A stretch of 64,000 nt of DNA, from the NCBI GenBank assembly GCA_037974665.1, contig CM075773.1, positions 33,118,853-33,182,852 of the forward strand, in the 5' to 3' direction. The notes under the pieces were generated by a model that was not told the origin of the DNA, did no database searches, and saw only the letters and a list, made by a program, of their open reading frames with translations. How positions within the stretch are numbered: position 1 is the first letter of the stretch; every line of letters starts with the position of its first letter. The stretch comes from Ehretia macrophylla (Eukaryota; Streptophyta; Magnoliopsida; Boraginales; Ehretiaceae). Made by a program: the position numbers and the translations under genes. This document shows positions 49,601 through 61,952 of this stretch, piece by piece.

Positions 49601-52600
49601 AAAAACGCCTGACTATGCATTTCTTAGAGTTTTTGGCTGCCAGTGTTTCCCACACCTGGGTGCATACAAGCCCGATAAATTGAGTCCTAAATCTGCCTCT
49701 TGCATTTTCTTGGGTTACAGTGAAAAACATAAAGGCTATCATTGTTATCAAATTGACAGTGATCGTGTTTATATTTCTCGACATGTCATCTTTGACGAAC
49801 AAGTCTTTCCATTTCGGCAAGTGTTGGAATCTTCGACGTCTTCCTCTAAAATATTATCGTCTTCTATATCTCCTACAAAATCTTCTCCTGATATATCCTA
49901 TCATTCTCTCTCATCTTTGAATGCCTATCCTCTTTTTCCGTCAGTCTCTAACGGCTCTTCTCAACGTCCTTCTGCGTCTACTATTCCACGTGATTCTGCA
50001 AGGGTATTGCTGTGTCCTCCTACGCCTTTACCCAACGCAATTTTAGCTACTCCTCACAACTTTATGCCACTTCCTGTCCAGCCTTCACTTACTCACGTGT
50101 CTCCGACAACGAGTCCTCTTACACCCACTCCTCACGTTTCCATTTCACCTCATGTCCAACCCTCTTATGCTCACGTGGCCCCACCTTGTGCTCTAACATC
50201 TCCTATAAGTCAACATCCATCATCAATGCCCTCTAGCACACGACTCAATGTAGGGGCACCATCACCAATTTCACATTCGAAAACATACTCACAGGAGCTA
50301 GAAAATCCACGAGTCCCACGACCGTTTAATGTCTACAATCCTTCTTTATTTTTTTCATCTCATTCTTTAATTTCCTCCAGCTTTCCCACGGGTCCCACAA
50401 TTGCACCACTTCAATTGTCAACTATTCTTTTTGCTCTATTACTCTTAGACATTGATTTCCTTTCTCTGTCTTCCCTATCGCGTGTTACATCTTCTCCTAT
50501 ACAAGCTGTGCCCTCTCGTCGTGCGTCTGACTCTTCTTGTGTCCCAGTCATTTCCTCTATTGTGCGATGTCATACCACTGCCTCAGCTGAACACCACACT
50601 TTTTCTCAACCGCCTACTACTAACCCGTCAACTGCTTCTCATCAGATGGTTACTCAGTCTAAGAATAATAGCCTTAAACCGAAACCTTTCTCTGAGTTTG
50701 TAATGTTTAGTGTTGTAAACGGTGGTTCCTCATCTGCTTCATCTCTTGATGTTGAGCCCACTACCTATACTCAAGCCCAGAAACATTTACACTGGCGTAC
50801 AACTATGTCGATGAGTATAATGCTCTCATGCATAATAGTACTTGGACACTGGTGCCCAAGCCTTCTACTGCGAATGTCATTGGATGTAAGTGGGTATTTA
50901 GGATCAAAAGAAAGCCAGATGGATCAGTTGACCATTACAAAGCTCGTTTTGGTAGCCAAAGGGTATAACCAAGAAGAAAGTGTTAACAACTTGACTAAGC
51001 AAAATGTTCATTCCGGTTGTCAAGCCGACTACCATTCGGGTAATCCTTTCCATTGTTGTTTCTAAGAACTGGAGTATTCGACAATTTGATATTAACAATG
51101 CTTTTTTTTATATGGTCTTCTACATGAGGAAATGTATATACCTCAACCTCTGGGATTTGTTCATCCTCAGCATGTTTGTAAATTACAAAAGGCGCTATAT
51201 GGCCTAAAACAAGCACCCCGTGCATGGTTTTCATGGCTCAGTGCCTTTCTTGGCATGATTGGTTTTTCTGCTTCGAAGTCAGATTCCTCATTATTTATTT
51301 ATTCTCATGACTCTGTCACTATGCTCATGCTTATATATGTAGATGACATAATACTTACTGGTAGTTGCTCTCGGACTATTGCATCTACTGTATCCATGCT
51401 CAACAGTCAATTTGTAATTAAGGATCTCGATTTTGTATCTTATTTTCTTGGGGTCCAAGTTCATCGGTTGAATGGTGAATTATTATTGACACAACATAAA
51501 TATATTCTTGATTTGCTAGATCGTGCTAAACTCACAAGGGCTAAGCCTGTTGCGTCTCTTATTGCTCCCAATCAGCAATTATCACAGCATCTTGGTGATC
51601 CATTTCTTAACCCAACTTTGTATCGAAGCATTGTTAGAGCCCTTCAGTATCTCACTCTCACTCGACCTGAGATATCCTTGGCGGTTAATAAAGTTTGCCA
51701 GTTCATGCAACAACCTACAGAGTGTCAATGGTCTGCCGTCAAACGTATTCTTCGATACTTAAAGGGTTCTATCTCGCTTGGTCTGCATATTAATCCATCT
51801 TCCAATTTTGCGTTGCATGCGTATTCTAACTCAAATTGGGCGGGGTGCCCGGATGATAGACGAAGTACACATGGATATTTCAACTTTTTGGGTTCTAATC
51901 TTGTTTCTTGGTTAGCAAAGAAACAACCCACCACTGCTCATTCTAGCACAGAGGTAGAGTATCGAGCTATTGTTTATGCCATAGTTGAAATTTGTTGGTT
52001 ACAGTCTCTTTTGGTCGAGCTTCCCATTGTCTCATCTTCCATTCCCACATTATAGTGTAACAATATTGGTGCCACTTATCTCACGACCAATCCTGTATTT
52101 CATGCTCGAACAAAACATATAGAAATTGATGTTCATTTTATTCGGGACAAGGTAGTAGCCAACCAATTCCAAGTCAAGTTTATCTCCACTATTGATCAAC
52201 TTGCTGACATATAACCAAAGGGTTGTCTACTTCACGATTTACAACGATTCGGAGCAAGCTCAATCTTTGGAACTCGGTTTCGCTTGAGGGGCGTGATAAT
52301 GTATATTTTATATAGGAATGTCAATGGGACGGGTTAGAGGCGGGGGGACCTATCCCCACACCCCACCCCGTCACTTGAAATGACTCCTCATCCCCCGCCC
52401 CTCTCCCACATTTTTTGGCCCCGTCCCCCGCCCCTGCACCGTTAATAAATCCCCGCGGGGGATAGGGATTATCCGCGGGATTTTTTAATTTTTTTTTAAA
52501 CTATACACTTACATTAATTTACAAAACACAAATTTCAAGATGTAAACTAAAATTAAATAAAAATGTAAATATATATATTAAATTAACATCAAATATGCAT

Positions 52601-55600
52601 TATAGATTGAGATTTAGCTTTGCAATTAAAAGTAAATATTCCTTGCAATAACTTAGTAAGTAAAAGAAGTTTGAAAAGAGTGCCTAAGATAGAATTCTAA
52701 AAAACTGGGTTAATGGTGAGTGGTAAGTCTGGATAGACGTATTTTATATTTATAAGCTATAATCCTAAGAGGTTTAGTTTAGTTTTTTTTTCCTGAACAG
52801 AATAAGAGGTTTAACTTTAGTTTACTGTTTACAGGTTAGTTTCATTGACACGATGTACAATATAAAAGATTAAAATATAACCTTAACACTAATACAAATA
52901 TGAAAATAGAGAGGAATTAATTAATGATAACAATTAGGCTAATAAATTAGAAAAGAATAATATTTCCTAGTACTATACAATTAATTAAAATATTTTAACA
53001 TAGATAAATAAAATATTTAAATAATTTTATTAATATACGGGGCGGGAAATGTCTATCCACATCCCTTGCCCCGCCCCTTCGCGGGGGATTCAAAGTCAAT
53101 CCCTATTCCCCGTCCCAATAGCAGCCCTGTTTGGGGCGGGAGCAGAATGGGTACCCACAAAACCAATTTTCATTTTCATCCCTAATTTTAGATAATGTCG
53201 TTTAGATAATTATATTTTTTGAAATCAATTCTTTTGAATTCTGTAATCCCGCAAGGATTATCAGGTTGGTATATAGATTGCCTTCTATTTTATAAATAGA
53301 GAATATCATGTAACTGACTCATATAAAATACAACAACCAATTTTTCCAAACTGTTTCAGTGTAGGATTGAAAAGGGATTGCGTCCATTAAGTGACCACCT
53401 CATTATAGAATATCATGTAACTGACTCATATAGAGTTATATCTATTTATTGCCGTCGCGCTTTATTTTGTGACCTACACATTATTTTTTATTTTTTTTAA
53501 TGGGTAAAAGTGAGACTTGAACTAAACTTATTTGGTAATTTAAACACAGATATCTTATTATTTAAAATTTTTAACTATTAATGAGAGATTTATTATATTT
53601 ATTTAGTTTTTTAAACAACGTGAACTGTAACCCATATTCGGAACTACATCATCACAAGTGACAATATATGTTTGGAAAGAAGAATAAAGTCATTAATTAC
53701 CAGTACTAATTCTCCTGGTTTGATTACTGATTCAGTTACAACTGTAGCTTTCCTGCATGAAATGAAAAGCTGTTAAGCTCACAAGCTCTTGCTCAATGAT
53801 GAAAAATCAGCATAGCATCAGAACAGTTTAAAGCCATCATTATTACTTTATGACTAGTTTTTCTCCATCTTCCACTAATTCATAGTAGCTGCATCCTCTA
53901 GTGAAGGGAACTCGTTTCTTTTTCCAATCTGCAATTACAAACAAGAGATCCATCATTCATGATTATACACTATTGCACACATATAATTAATGGTTCTTAA
54001 CATTGAGTATTTATTACTCCTTACATACATTAAATATAATTAATTTGTTAATTATATATGTTGCACTAGAATTTAGGGGCGGGTCTAAAAATTATTTTAA
54101 ATGGGTGCTAAAATATATAATTTTTTAATTATATAAGTACATTTTTTTTCAATGAGGACTAAAACACATAATTTTTTATTTTTATTTTTTCAGTGGGGCT
54201 AAAACTCATATTTTTTCAATGGATATTAATTATTTTTTAACTAAAAATACATAAATACTTAATTTTTTTTTAAAAAAATTCATATAATTTTTAACATTAT
54301 TTTGAGTCAGTAAAGGTGCAACCCATATTGTCCCTTATATGGATCCACCACTGCTAGAATTTATGGTTTTGATGCTAGCTTTACAACACACAAGTCTATA
54401 ATGTCGTTGCATAATATTATGATATTAATAGAGATTTTATAATGGTGAACTATTCATGTATTTATAATAAAATAATTGAAATAATTTACTATTTTTAAAT
54501 CTCCCTCATAAATCATAACGTTATATATTATAAAAGAATCTAGATCCGTTCCAACATACCCAAGTGCCAGTTTACTCCGACTTTGCGGCCATCCCCTTCA
54601 AAAGTCTGCTCCACTATGAACTCCATATTCTTCCCCATGGATTTGGTTAGTCGCTCAAAGAAACGCATTGTCTCCTGCAACATTTTGTGTAAAAAATAAA
54701 ACAAGAGAACTTCAAATAGTGGATCCTTAACAGACTTAGTATTGTAATTTTGTTGATTCCATAATTGTCGTGTTGACTTTTTAATGCCACAAAATGTTAT
54801 TTTTTAATGTTATTTTAAGGGTTAATATTATTTTGATCTTTTATTTTTAATCTCATTAACGATATTTTTCTTTATCTTTAAAAGTGATATATTTCAATTC
54901 TTTATCTTTTCAAGTTGAAACACCGTTAGTCCTTTTGTGTGAATTTGTTAAAAATCTAACGTCGTCTTTTTTTTCCAAAAGACACTTGCTGGAGACGTGC
55001 GTTTGCCATCAAATTTTTAACAGATTCACACAAAATAACTAACGATGTCTCAACTTGAAAAAATAAGGGATTGAAATATATCACTTTTAAAAATAAAGAA
55101 TCACATCGTTAATGAAGTTAAAGATAAGAGACCACAAGTAGTATTAACCCTTAAAACAACATTAAAAAAAACATTTTGTGGTGGTATAGCAAATATTTTC
55201 AAAACATTTACATGATTCAAATCTAAATAAACTTGTTTTTGCTCCAAAAATCCCACTATAATTTCCCTATGTCATAATGTATGAAATACCACCTAAATAA
55301 TTACGGTAAATTGCCCGTTAAAAAAAAAAAGGAAAAGTAAAACCAATTATATAAGCTTCCAGGCACTTAGTAGGCCCGGATGGTGGTATTGTCACTAAAT
55401 TGTCCACTGATTGGACTGACAATGTATCCACACAGTAGAAATCTATCGGCCAAATTCATACTATTTTATTTTAAAATGCTAAAAGGTGAATGAATGTTCT
55501 TGTAGATAAATAGGAGGACCATTTCATGAGTATGATCTTGGAACTATGCGTTTGTTTCAACAAAAAGAATCTGTTATTTATCCATAATAGGGTAATAGAG

Positions 55601-56531
55601 TTCTCAATTAATATAGTAGGTCATCAGAATCCTCAATTAATATATTAATAACGTTACCAAAAGATTTAAATACGAGTACCAAACTTATCTTCCAATTTAC
55701 TTGTTCATATTATGCATATTTCTATGAGATGTCACTAGAGTCTCTAGTCATTGTCCAGTCACTGTAAGAATGTTGAACTTTTAGAAAATGTGGATGAGAA
55801 AACGGATAAAAGTTTAGAACATAGGACATCTTTTCACTTGGCTTTGATAGAGGTGACTACCTATACAATTATTTTTTTCTTATATTTATTCGATTCAAGA
55901 ATAGCAATGGGGGTGCGTTTTATGAGTATCTTTCCCACTTATGTACCAAATAGAGAGCGTATTGGGGTATGAAATGGGAAAACAAGCTGAGGTGAAAATT
56001 AAATTTTTATTCAACACGGGAGTAGGGCAGGATTTAAGCATAAATACTTCCCATCCAATATGCATATAAAGTTATTTTTATATTTACTCATTTTTAACAT
56101 AAATAATGTATCTTTTGATTGCCACATATTAATTTTCCCTCCATCAGTAGTTTTAACAAAAATTTTAGATAGAAGGAGTTCTTTGAGAAGAAGTAATATC
56201 TAGTAATCAAATAAATAATAATTATAACAACAACAACAATAACAATAATAATAATAACAACGACTATAACAATAACAATAATAATAATAATAACAATAAC
56301 AATAACAACAACAACAATAATAATAATAACAATAATAACAATAATAATGATAATAATAACAATAATAATAATAATGATAATAATAATAACAATAATAATG
56401 ATAAATAATAACAATATAATGATAATAATGATAATAGCAACAATAACAATAACAATAACAATAATAATAATAATAATAATAATAACAATAATAAAAATAA
56501 TAATAAAAATAACAATAACAACAATAATAAC

Positions 56532-56581
<50 letters not shown>

Positions 56582-56636
56582 CAACAACAATAACAATAAT
56601 AATAATAATAATAATAACAACAATAACAATAATAAC

Positions 56637-56669
<33 letters not shown>

Positions 56670-56833
56670 AATACTAATACTAATAATAATAACAATAATG
56701 ATGATAATAATAATAGTAATAATAGTAATAGTTATAATTATAAAAATAATAATAATAAACAATAATAATAATAATCACAATAATAATAATAATAATAATA
56801 ATGATAATGGTAAGAATAATGTTAATCATAATA

Positions 56834-56880
<47 letters not shown>

Positions 56881-57452
56881 CATATTATGATGAATAATTT
56901 GGTTCCTTTTCCTATTATGTTTATCAAATAATTGGCTCTAAAGTGTAGTTTTTACTTTTATGGCTTGAAATTCACTAGAATCACATTGGATTTATCTTAA
57001 AATTATAAATCTCAAAAAACAAGTTCGAGACCCCTAAAAGCCAACCAGGACTCAAAATTGAATCAACAAAAGGTCTAGAAATTAGATGTTAGAGACTGCA
57101 CCTGTTTTCCTTGGAAGGGTTCAGGAAACGAGTAGTCCTCAAAGAAACAATCATCACCTATGAGTTTATCTAGTTGTTCCAGGTTCTTATTGTTGATGCT
57201 GGAGTAGAACAACTTGATGGTATCAGTTGGCGAAAGTGAATTTCTGCTCATGTTTGAATCAGTCTTGGACATTTCGACCACCTCTAATGTTCTGTGTTTC
57301 TTCTGTACTAGTGTAAGTGGGGGATGGGGCAGATTCTTGAATTTTGAATGTTGAAGTTGAATTTTTGCGTTGGACGGTGCGACACTCGTTGCGGCTAGTG
57401 TAGTAGGCTGCAGCCACATTCTTTGCCGAGTAACCTGGATCGAGAATGCCAT
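46644..57452 (-). CDS. NTF2/SnoaL-like protein, probably plastid (6 exons, copia in intron 4)
   Basis: The minus-strand exons are 57452-57102, 54674-54560, 53928-53847, 53752-53701, 46979-46925 and 46840-46644. All introns are GT/AG and all phases agree, giving 283 aa. The Ser/Thr/Lys-rich, poorly acidic first ~60 residues look like a plastid transit peptide. The NTF2/SnoaL-like fold starts near residue 70 ([56 protein letters not shown]). KPGELVL and [14 protein letters not shown] then match the C-terminal extension of plant members. Exon 6 encodes three tandem 10-residue units and a hydrophobic tail. A whole antisense copia element separates exons 4 and 5. No substrate is known for this family. 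Exons 1-4 are very secure; exons 5-6 are well supported by frame, splice sites and the LFDxxP motif. Confidence 0.82.
46737..46826 (-). repeat. Three 30-bp tandem repeats in exon 6
   Basis: Each unit encodes a 10-residue variant of P-x-A-I-F-Q-L-L-x-S ([30 protein letters not shown]). The frame stays open. Confidence 0.75.
47164..47330 (+). repeat. Copia 5' LTR
   Basis: A 167-bp LTR starting TGATATTG and ending CAACAACCA, with a TATA-like TTATAAATAG near 47281. Confidence 0.85.
47393..52272 (+). pseudogene. Copia gag-pol, multiply broken
   Basis: Gag begins [15 protein letters not shown] at 47393 and shifts frame near 47675. A TAA ends it at 48034. The zinc knuckle (CGKCQIC, about 48260) is cut off by an insertion at 48286-48440. 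The protease ([11 protein letters not shown], about 48540) and GAG-pre-integrase zinc region follow. A TAG at 49147 interrupts the first integrase motif (HCDV*GP). The third acidic motif is degraded (AEHK). The reverse transcriptase shifts frame near 50805, 50950 and 51110 but keeps YVDD (about 51340). Stops at 52053 and 52213 break RNase H. The element cannot make its own proteins. Confidence 0.9.
48286..48440. mobile_element. Candidate MITE fragment inside copia gag-pol
   Basis: Non-coding, AT-rich sequence replaces the rest of the zinc knuckle. It shares 'ttagagcccc', 'tagagacc' and 'gggtctctaaa' blocks with the Harbinger MITE at 34967-35305. Its ends are not clear. Confidence 0.45.
52294..53339 (+). 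repeat. Copia 3' LTR, interrupted
   Basis: TGATAATG...CAACAACCA, split at 52310/53185 by an 874-bp insertion. Outside the insertion it matches the 5' LTR end to end. Confidence 0.85.
52311..53184. mobile_element. GC-capped DNA transposon nested in the 3' LTR
   Basis: ATTTTA is duplicated on both sides (52305-52310 and 53185-53190), and the LTR resumes exactly. The ends are imperfect inverted repeats (taggaatgtcaatggg against the inverse of ...cattttcatcccta). About 150 bp at each end is very GC-rich (ccccgcggggga), while the middle is AT-rich. There is no coding capacity and the superfamily is unsettled. Confidence 0.75.
53405..53432. repeat. Duplicated scrap of the copia LTR
   Basis: 'agaatatcatgtaactgact' with 'catata' repeats the LTR interior (about 53301-53326) some 100 bp downstream, outside the element. 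Confidence 0.6.
54074..54353. mobile_element. hAT-type MITE in intron 2 of the NTF2-like gene
   Basis: CTAGAATT is duplicated exactly (54066-54073 and 54354-54361). The ends TAGGGGCGGGTC and GGATCCACCACTG are imperfect inverts. The ends and the 'cagtggggctaaaa' interior relate it to the MITE at 35609-36135. Confidence 0.85.
54785..55188. mobile_element. Foldback element in intron 1 of the NTF2-like gene
   Basis: Two arms of about 190 bp are reverse complements. They include 'aagggttaatatta'/'tattaaccctt' at 54817 and 55152, and extend outward through 'ccacaaaatgtt'/'aacattttgtgg'. The loop is about 20-30 bp near 54980. There is no coding capacity. Confidence 0.8.
56212..56882. repeat. AAT/AAC-rich trinucleotide microsatellite, ~670 bp
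   Basis: Nearly uninterrupted AAT units mixed with AAC, ATG and AGT variants, in intron 1 of the NTF2-like gene. The long frames over it (poly-Ile, poly-Leu, poly-Asn) are artefacts of the repeat. Confidence 0.95.
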
Positions 57453-58064
57453 AATGCTTTGTGGCTTCGCTTTGCAGTCGATGAATCATTTTGGTTATAG
57501 ATCTTATACGTCAGTATCATACATAGTTACCGTTGAATTTGAGTCGTTTATTACAATTCTTTCTTTTTGATTGGATAAACTTTTAGAATTCTTCGACTTA
57601 TTTTATGTTTGTTGATGTGATTTTAGGGTTGATTAAAGCCGTTCTTTTTTCTTTTTCGTTTGTTACAATTGATGCCTGACAGCCTGGTGCATAATATAAA
57701 ATATTGACCACACCCCCACACACCTAGAAAGTTCATCCAATATGTAAATGCCAAATCTTATGTTGCTGATTGGCCGAATGAGAGCTTATTGTGGTTTTCC
57801 TATATCAAGCATCTAGCTAGAATTTCTTAAGTCACACACGACACATCTATGTATATTTTGTACTAGTACGTAATATTTATAATATAAGTGAATATTGATG
57901 AAGACACGTATAGAATGATTATATTAACCTTTTTTTTTTTATATTGGATAATTTTATGGAGTAAATGACATTGTTCTATATATCTTCCTTGCCAAGAGAT
58001 ATATAAATTGATTGACTAATTTTAGTCTTCATCAATCATTAGATTCATTTAACTTGGATCAACC
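57453..58064. other. Upstream region of the NTF2-like gene
   Basis: This is the space between the NTF2-like start codon and the CACTA end, which must hold the promoter of the gene. No convincing TATA box stands out. Confidence 0.4.
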
Positions 58065-58082
58065 CACTACAAGAAAAATCAG

Positions 58083-58169
58083 TTTCGGCGAGGGAAGATT
58101 CCCCTCGCCGGGCCCTCGCCGAGACCCTTTAGGCGAGGGCCTGGCGAGGGGAATCTTCCCTCGCTGAAA
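58083..58169. repeat. Subterminal hairpin of the CACTA
   Basis: 58083-58109 and 58143-58169 are reverse complements (gcgagggaagattcccctcg core) with a 33-bp loop. Confidence 0.8.
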
Positions 58170-58267
58170 CCTTCGTCGGTGAATTGCAGTCCCTTGCCGA
58201 GCCCACGCTATTCAGCGACGACTTGGCGAGTGACCAATTCGGCGACGACTATGTGAGGACAATTAGC

Positions 58268-58492
58268 CCTCGCCGTTTTCGGCCCTCTCCGTGCCCTCGC
58301 CTTTTTTGTCCCTCGCCGTGCCCTCGCCTTTTTTGTCCCTCGCCGTGCCCTCACCTTTTTCGTCCCTCGCCGTGCCCTCGCCTTTTTCGTCCCTCGCCGT
58401 GCCCTCGCCTTTTTCTTCCCTCGCCGTGCCCTCGCCTTTTTCTTCCCTCGCCGTGCCCTCGCATTTTTCTTCCCTCGCCGGACTCTCGATTA
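58268..58492. repeat. 27-bp subterminal tandem repeats of the CACTA, about 8 copies
   Basis: The unit is roughly 'ccctcgccgtgccctcgcc' plus 'tttttcgt'. CCCTCGCC/GGCGAGGG motifs near a CACTA end are the expected binding sites of the element's TNPA protein. The frame encoding a PSPCPRLF repeat is a by-product. Confidence 0.85.
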
Positions 58493-58906
58493 TACAACCC
58501 TTGCCAACCCCTCGCGCAAATGTAAATTTATATTTGTAACAATATCCATTATAATAATAAGTTGTTTGACCTGTCAATTAAATATTTAATACTAAAAAAA
58601 TAATGTCTAATGCACATATTTATCGAATTAGCTAATAAATATCTAATAATATTGTTCAAAGTAAACTTAATAGTTATTACAGTCCGATTGTAATAGAGTT
58701 TTATAATGTCATAACAGTAAAAAAGTTATAAATTCAACCCAATTTGACCATCATTCGGAGATGAAGACGAAGACGAAGACGCAGACGACGAACACTATTG
58801 TTGTGCAGGGTCAGGTAACCGTGAAGCAAGTAGTGCTAGTTGTGCTTGGACATCACGGAGCTATGATGAATGTTCTTGTTGGAGTTTGTAGTATGCCTCG
58901 TTCTGC

Positions 58907-61446
58907 TTATCCAGCTTCTCTTGCAGATTGAGGTACGCCATTATTCTTGTCCATCTTGTCTTGCAGCTTGCAGTACGCCTCGTTGCTTTGTTCTAGCTTG
59001 CTTTCCAAAGATGCTGTGGCTCGAGCAACTGCCTCCTGGAGATCTCTTTGCGTGATGTGGCTTCCGGTAGTAGGGTAACTATTTGATGTAGACGCCACAG
59101 AGACCTGTGATCCCACCCCGTATAAACGACCCTTGCGTGGTCTACCAACTACCTCCAAAAATAATGCATTACGATCAACAGGAGTTGGAGCTGAACCGGA
59201 TTCAGATGCCTCGGTTGGTTGTGATGCTTGTTGAAGCAGTTCTGTGTATCGAGCCTGTAACGCACAAATATCAACACGTAGAGACATGAATAATATAATA
59301 TTGAAAATTTCGGATTCATACCAAAAATATAATGGCCAAACCATCAGAGAAACAAACAAAACAAGCAGTAGGGAAAACATACATTTAATTTCATAAAATG
59401 TCGCGGTCCGACAAGACCCCATGCTAAAAGGGTAAGTTTGGACCTGAATAACGGACATAATCTCCTCTGTACCGTGGACTAACTAATTACCTACACTCAG
59501 AAGAAATAGCCACAATGCAATATACATTGCATTCACACTCAAACACAATGAAATATTAAACAAAATCTTACATTCATGTATGCATTTCCATTATCTATTT
59601 CAATACTACCGCTATAATTCCGATTATCATATCAATCTAACATATCGGATTTAACTTTAACTTAGTAGCAAACAAGAATGTATGATTACTCAAGTTTTAA
59701 CCATTCAACACTTGAACCTAAGTTCAATTGCCCCATTGCCATCATTACATTTCATATAATTAAGCTTGTAATCAACAATTAACAAATTCCCTTAAAATTT
59801 TCGGACCCCACAAACGGACAGAATCTCCTCTGTACTATGAAGTAATCAGTTAGCTGTATTATCTAAAGATATAGCCACAACCCAAGATACAAGCATTGAC
59901 AATCAAATACAATGAATATTAAACAAGTTTCTAAGGCAATCAAACTGTTTCTACTAAACAAAATTGTATATTCATGTATGCCCTTTCATTTGCTATTGAA
60001 ATACTATGTCTATAATTGTGATTATCATACAATTCTAATATTCTTTACTAAACTTTCTCAGATATTAAATCGTTCAACCAACTTTAACTTAGTTTCAAAC
60101 AATCATGCCAGATTATAGAAGTTTTTCCCATTCAACACACTAACCTAAGTTCAATCATGTATTTGGCATCATCACATTTCACATAATTATTGGTGTAATC
60201 AACAATTTAACAAATTTGTGAGCGAATACGAGTTCTTCATCGTCAGTGTGGATAAAACATTTGTATAAACTCTATGTATATCAATCATCAACGTTCTAAA
60301 GATTAAAGAAACTAGCTTACCACTGTCTGTTCAGCCCGTGCGTCTGTGTATGGTCCATCACCACCCTTCCGATGAGCTTTGTTGAAAACATCAACAAATG
60401 TCACTTCATCCCTGCGTTCTTCGGCCTACATAAAAAATTCGCCAAAACAGATAGCTCAACATGTAACGAACAAGATAATATTGTTCATTATTCATCACTT
60501 ATAGCAATACAGTCAGCTTTATTCTTACCATCCTCCTTGCCCATTCGTGTCCGGGGATACATCCCAAATGATGAGTACATGGATTTTTCTTTTTATTATC
60601 AGAGTTTCTTTTGGATTTGTTCTGACATGCTTGGCTACTCCACACCACTTTCATTCTATCCCATACATCCTGCGAGAGCCACGATGGCTTCTTATTTTGT
60701 TTACGCGTTTTGCTTAAGTTATCAGTTACGCGTGTTTGCCCGAAAAACCTAAACCTCTCGGCAACGGTTGCTTCATCGCAAGGATACCACTTGTACATCC
60801 TCTGTGAATCATATAATAAAAATATATGATGTACATATGATATATATCTCAAGTACATAATATGATTATATAATATATAAATTGAATGTGTTTTTCAAAC
60901 CTTAAAGTAATCAAAAAATTTATCCTTCACATCGGGTGGAATCTCTCCCCAAGTTGTCCAAGGCTCTAAATAGCCTGCATGTAGTGATTTCCTAATATCT
61001 CTGGTCGCGTTATATGGATCCCATCTACAAATTATAAAATAAACTGTTGTGTTATATGGTATGAAACTTAACTTTTACTATATAGATATATTGTTAATGA
61101 ATAATTCTACTTACCCAGCACCTTTAACTTTAAGATGCTTGCGTGAATCAGTGGCCCATGTTGCAAATTCTTCCATAGATAAGAATCCATATGTTATCCA
61201 GTCTGGAATGCCATCAACTCGATCTTCTGCAGCTCTCGATGACTCAGCCATCGGGTGACATTGTGTGTCACCATGTACAGAAGTGCCATCCCTCTCAACA
61301 TGTAGATCATCAAAACCTTGTCGCAATCCGGATGAGGTAGTGGTTTGGGTATCCGTTACGTGAGGGTGATGTGGAATGTTTGGACTAGTATGACCAGTTA
61401 CATGGTCAACGGGAGCTCCGGATGAACGTGAACGTTCATGAGGCAT
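58907..61446 (-). CDS. CACTA TNPA-like / Transposase_24 protein (5 exons)
   Basis: The exons 61446-61115, 61024-60901, 60801-60529, 60425-60321 and 59254-58907 have GT/AG introns and consistent phases, giving 393 aa with no internal stop. In order: a Ser/His/Pro-rich N terminus; WTTWGEIPPDVKDKFFDYF (about residues 133-151); a basic W-rich segment (KPSWLSQDVWDRMK); a DEVTFVDVFNKAHRK block; EVVGRPRKGRLYGVGSQ; a coiled-coil-like C terminus. This order matches the Ptta/En-Spm 'Transposase_24' family, whose members are thought to bind subterminal repeats of the element. The C terminus may be frameshifted: the next frame continues KLDKQNEAYYKLQQE. An upstream exon cannot be excluded. Confidence 0.75.
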
Positions 61447-61952
61447 TACCTATTGTGGAAATGGAGTGTCTGCCACCCGTTGCTCCGTACCAATGGAGGC
61501 TGAATTGGAGTTATGCACTGTTACACCATGTTCACCTATGGAATGGCAAACACTCGGACTTTGACCATGTGTTTGTCGGCGACCATATGATGGCTGTCCT
61601 GTACCTGTAAACCATACAAACTTGTCAACTATGATACAAAACATAGAAATCGGAAGTATTAATTTTAATTGAGTAAAATTAATAATATTGTATACATTAG
61701 TAACCTGTCGATGTGTTTGTCCCTTGCCCACGTTCTTTGCGCCTTCCTAAGAAATCCGTCAATTTAATTTTTTTGTCCTTGGGGTCATTATCATTACCAA
61801 CTAACACAACTTAGTTATAGTTCACTTAATATATTAGTTAAGTTCATATCTTACAAGCAAAAGGAATGTCTATTAAAAATCTAATGTTACATCAGTTGCG
61901 ATAACACAAAATATCATAAGTTATTCCAACAACTATCTATCTTTACCAAAGA

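Larger units (their letters stand above)
47164..53339 (+). mobile_element. Ty1/copia retrotransposon inside the NTF2-like gene
   Basis: LTRs lie at 47164-47330 and 52294-53339; the latter is 166 bp once its insertion is removed. A degenerate primer site (TTATCAGAAG) follows the 5' LTR and a CTTGAGGGGCG polypurine tract precedes the 3' LTR. Gag, protease, integrase, reverse transcriptase and RNase H follow in copia order. The LTRs differ at roughly 20 of 166 positions by eye, so it is old. No TSD is seen (gtgta/atttt). It lies antisense to the host gene, in intron 4. Confidence 0.9.

Noticed and set aside
56094-56931. Long open frames of poly-Ile, poly-Leu and poly-Asn on both strands
   Set aside because: They arise from the AAT/AAC microsatellite; any frame through it stays open. 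They lie in an intron.
58268-58492. Regular short repeats resembling a CRISPR array
   Set aside because: The units are contiguous with no unique spacers, and the DNA is plant. They are CACTA subterminal repeats.
58184-58577. Frame encoding a PSPCPRLF repeat (and its antisense EGTAREEKG repeat)
   Set aside because: The 27-bp CACTA subterminal repeat is a multiple of three and stays open in several frames. There is no gene context.
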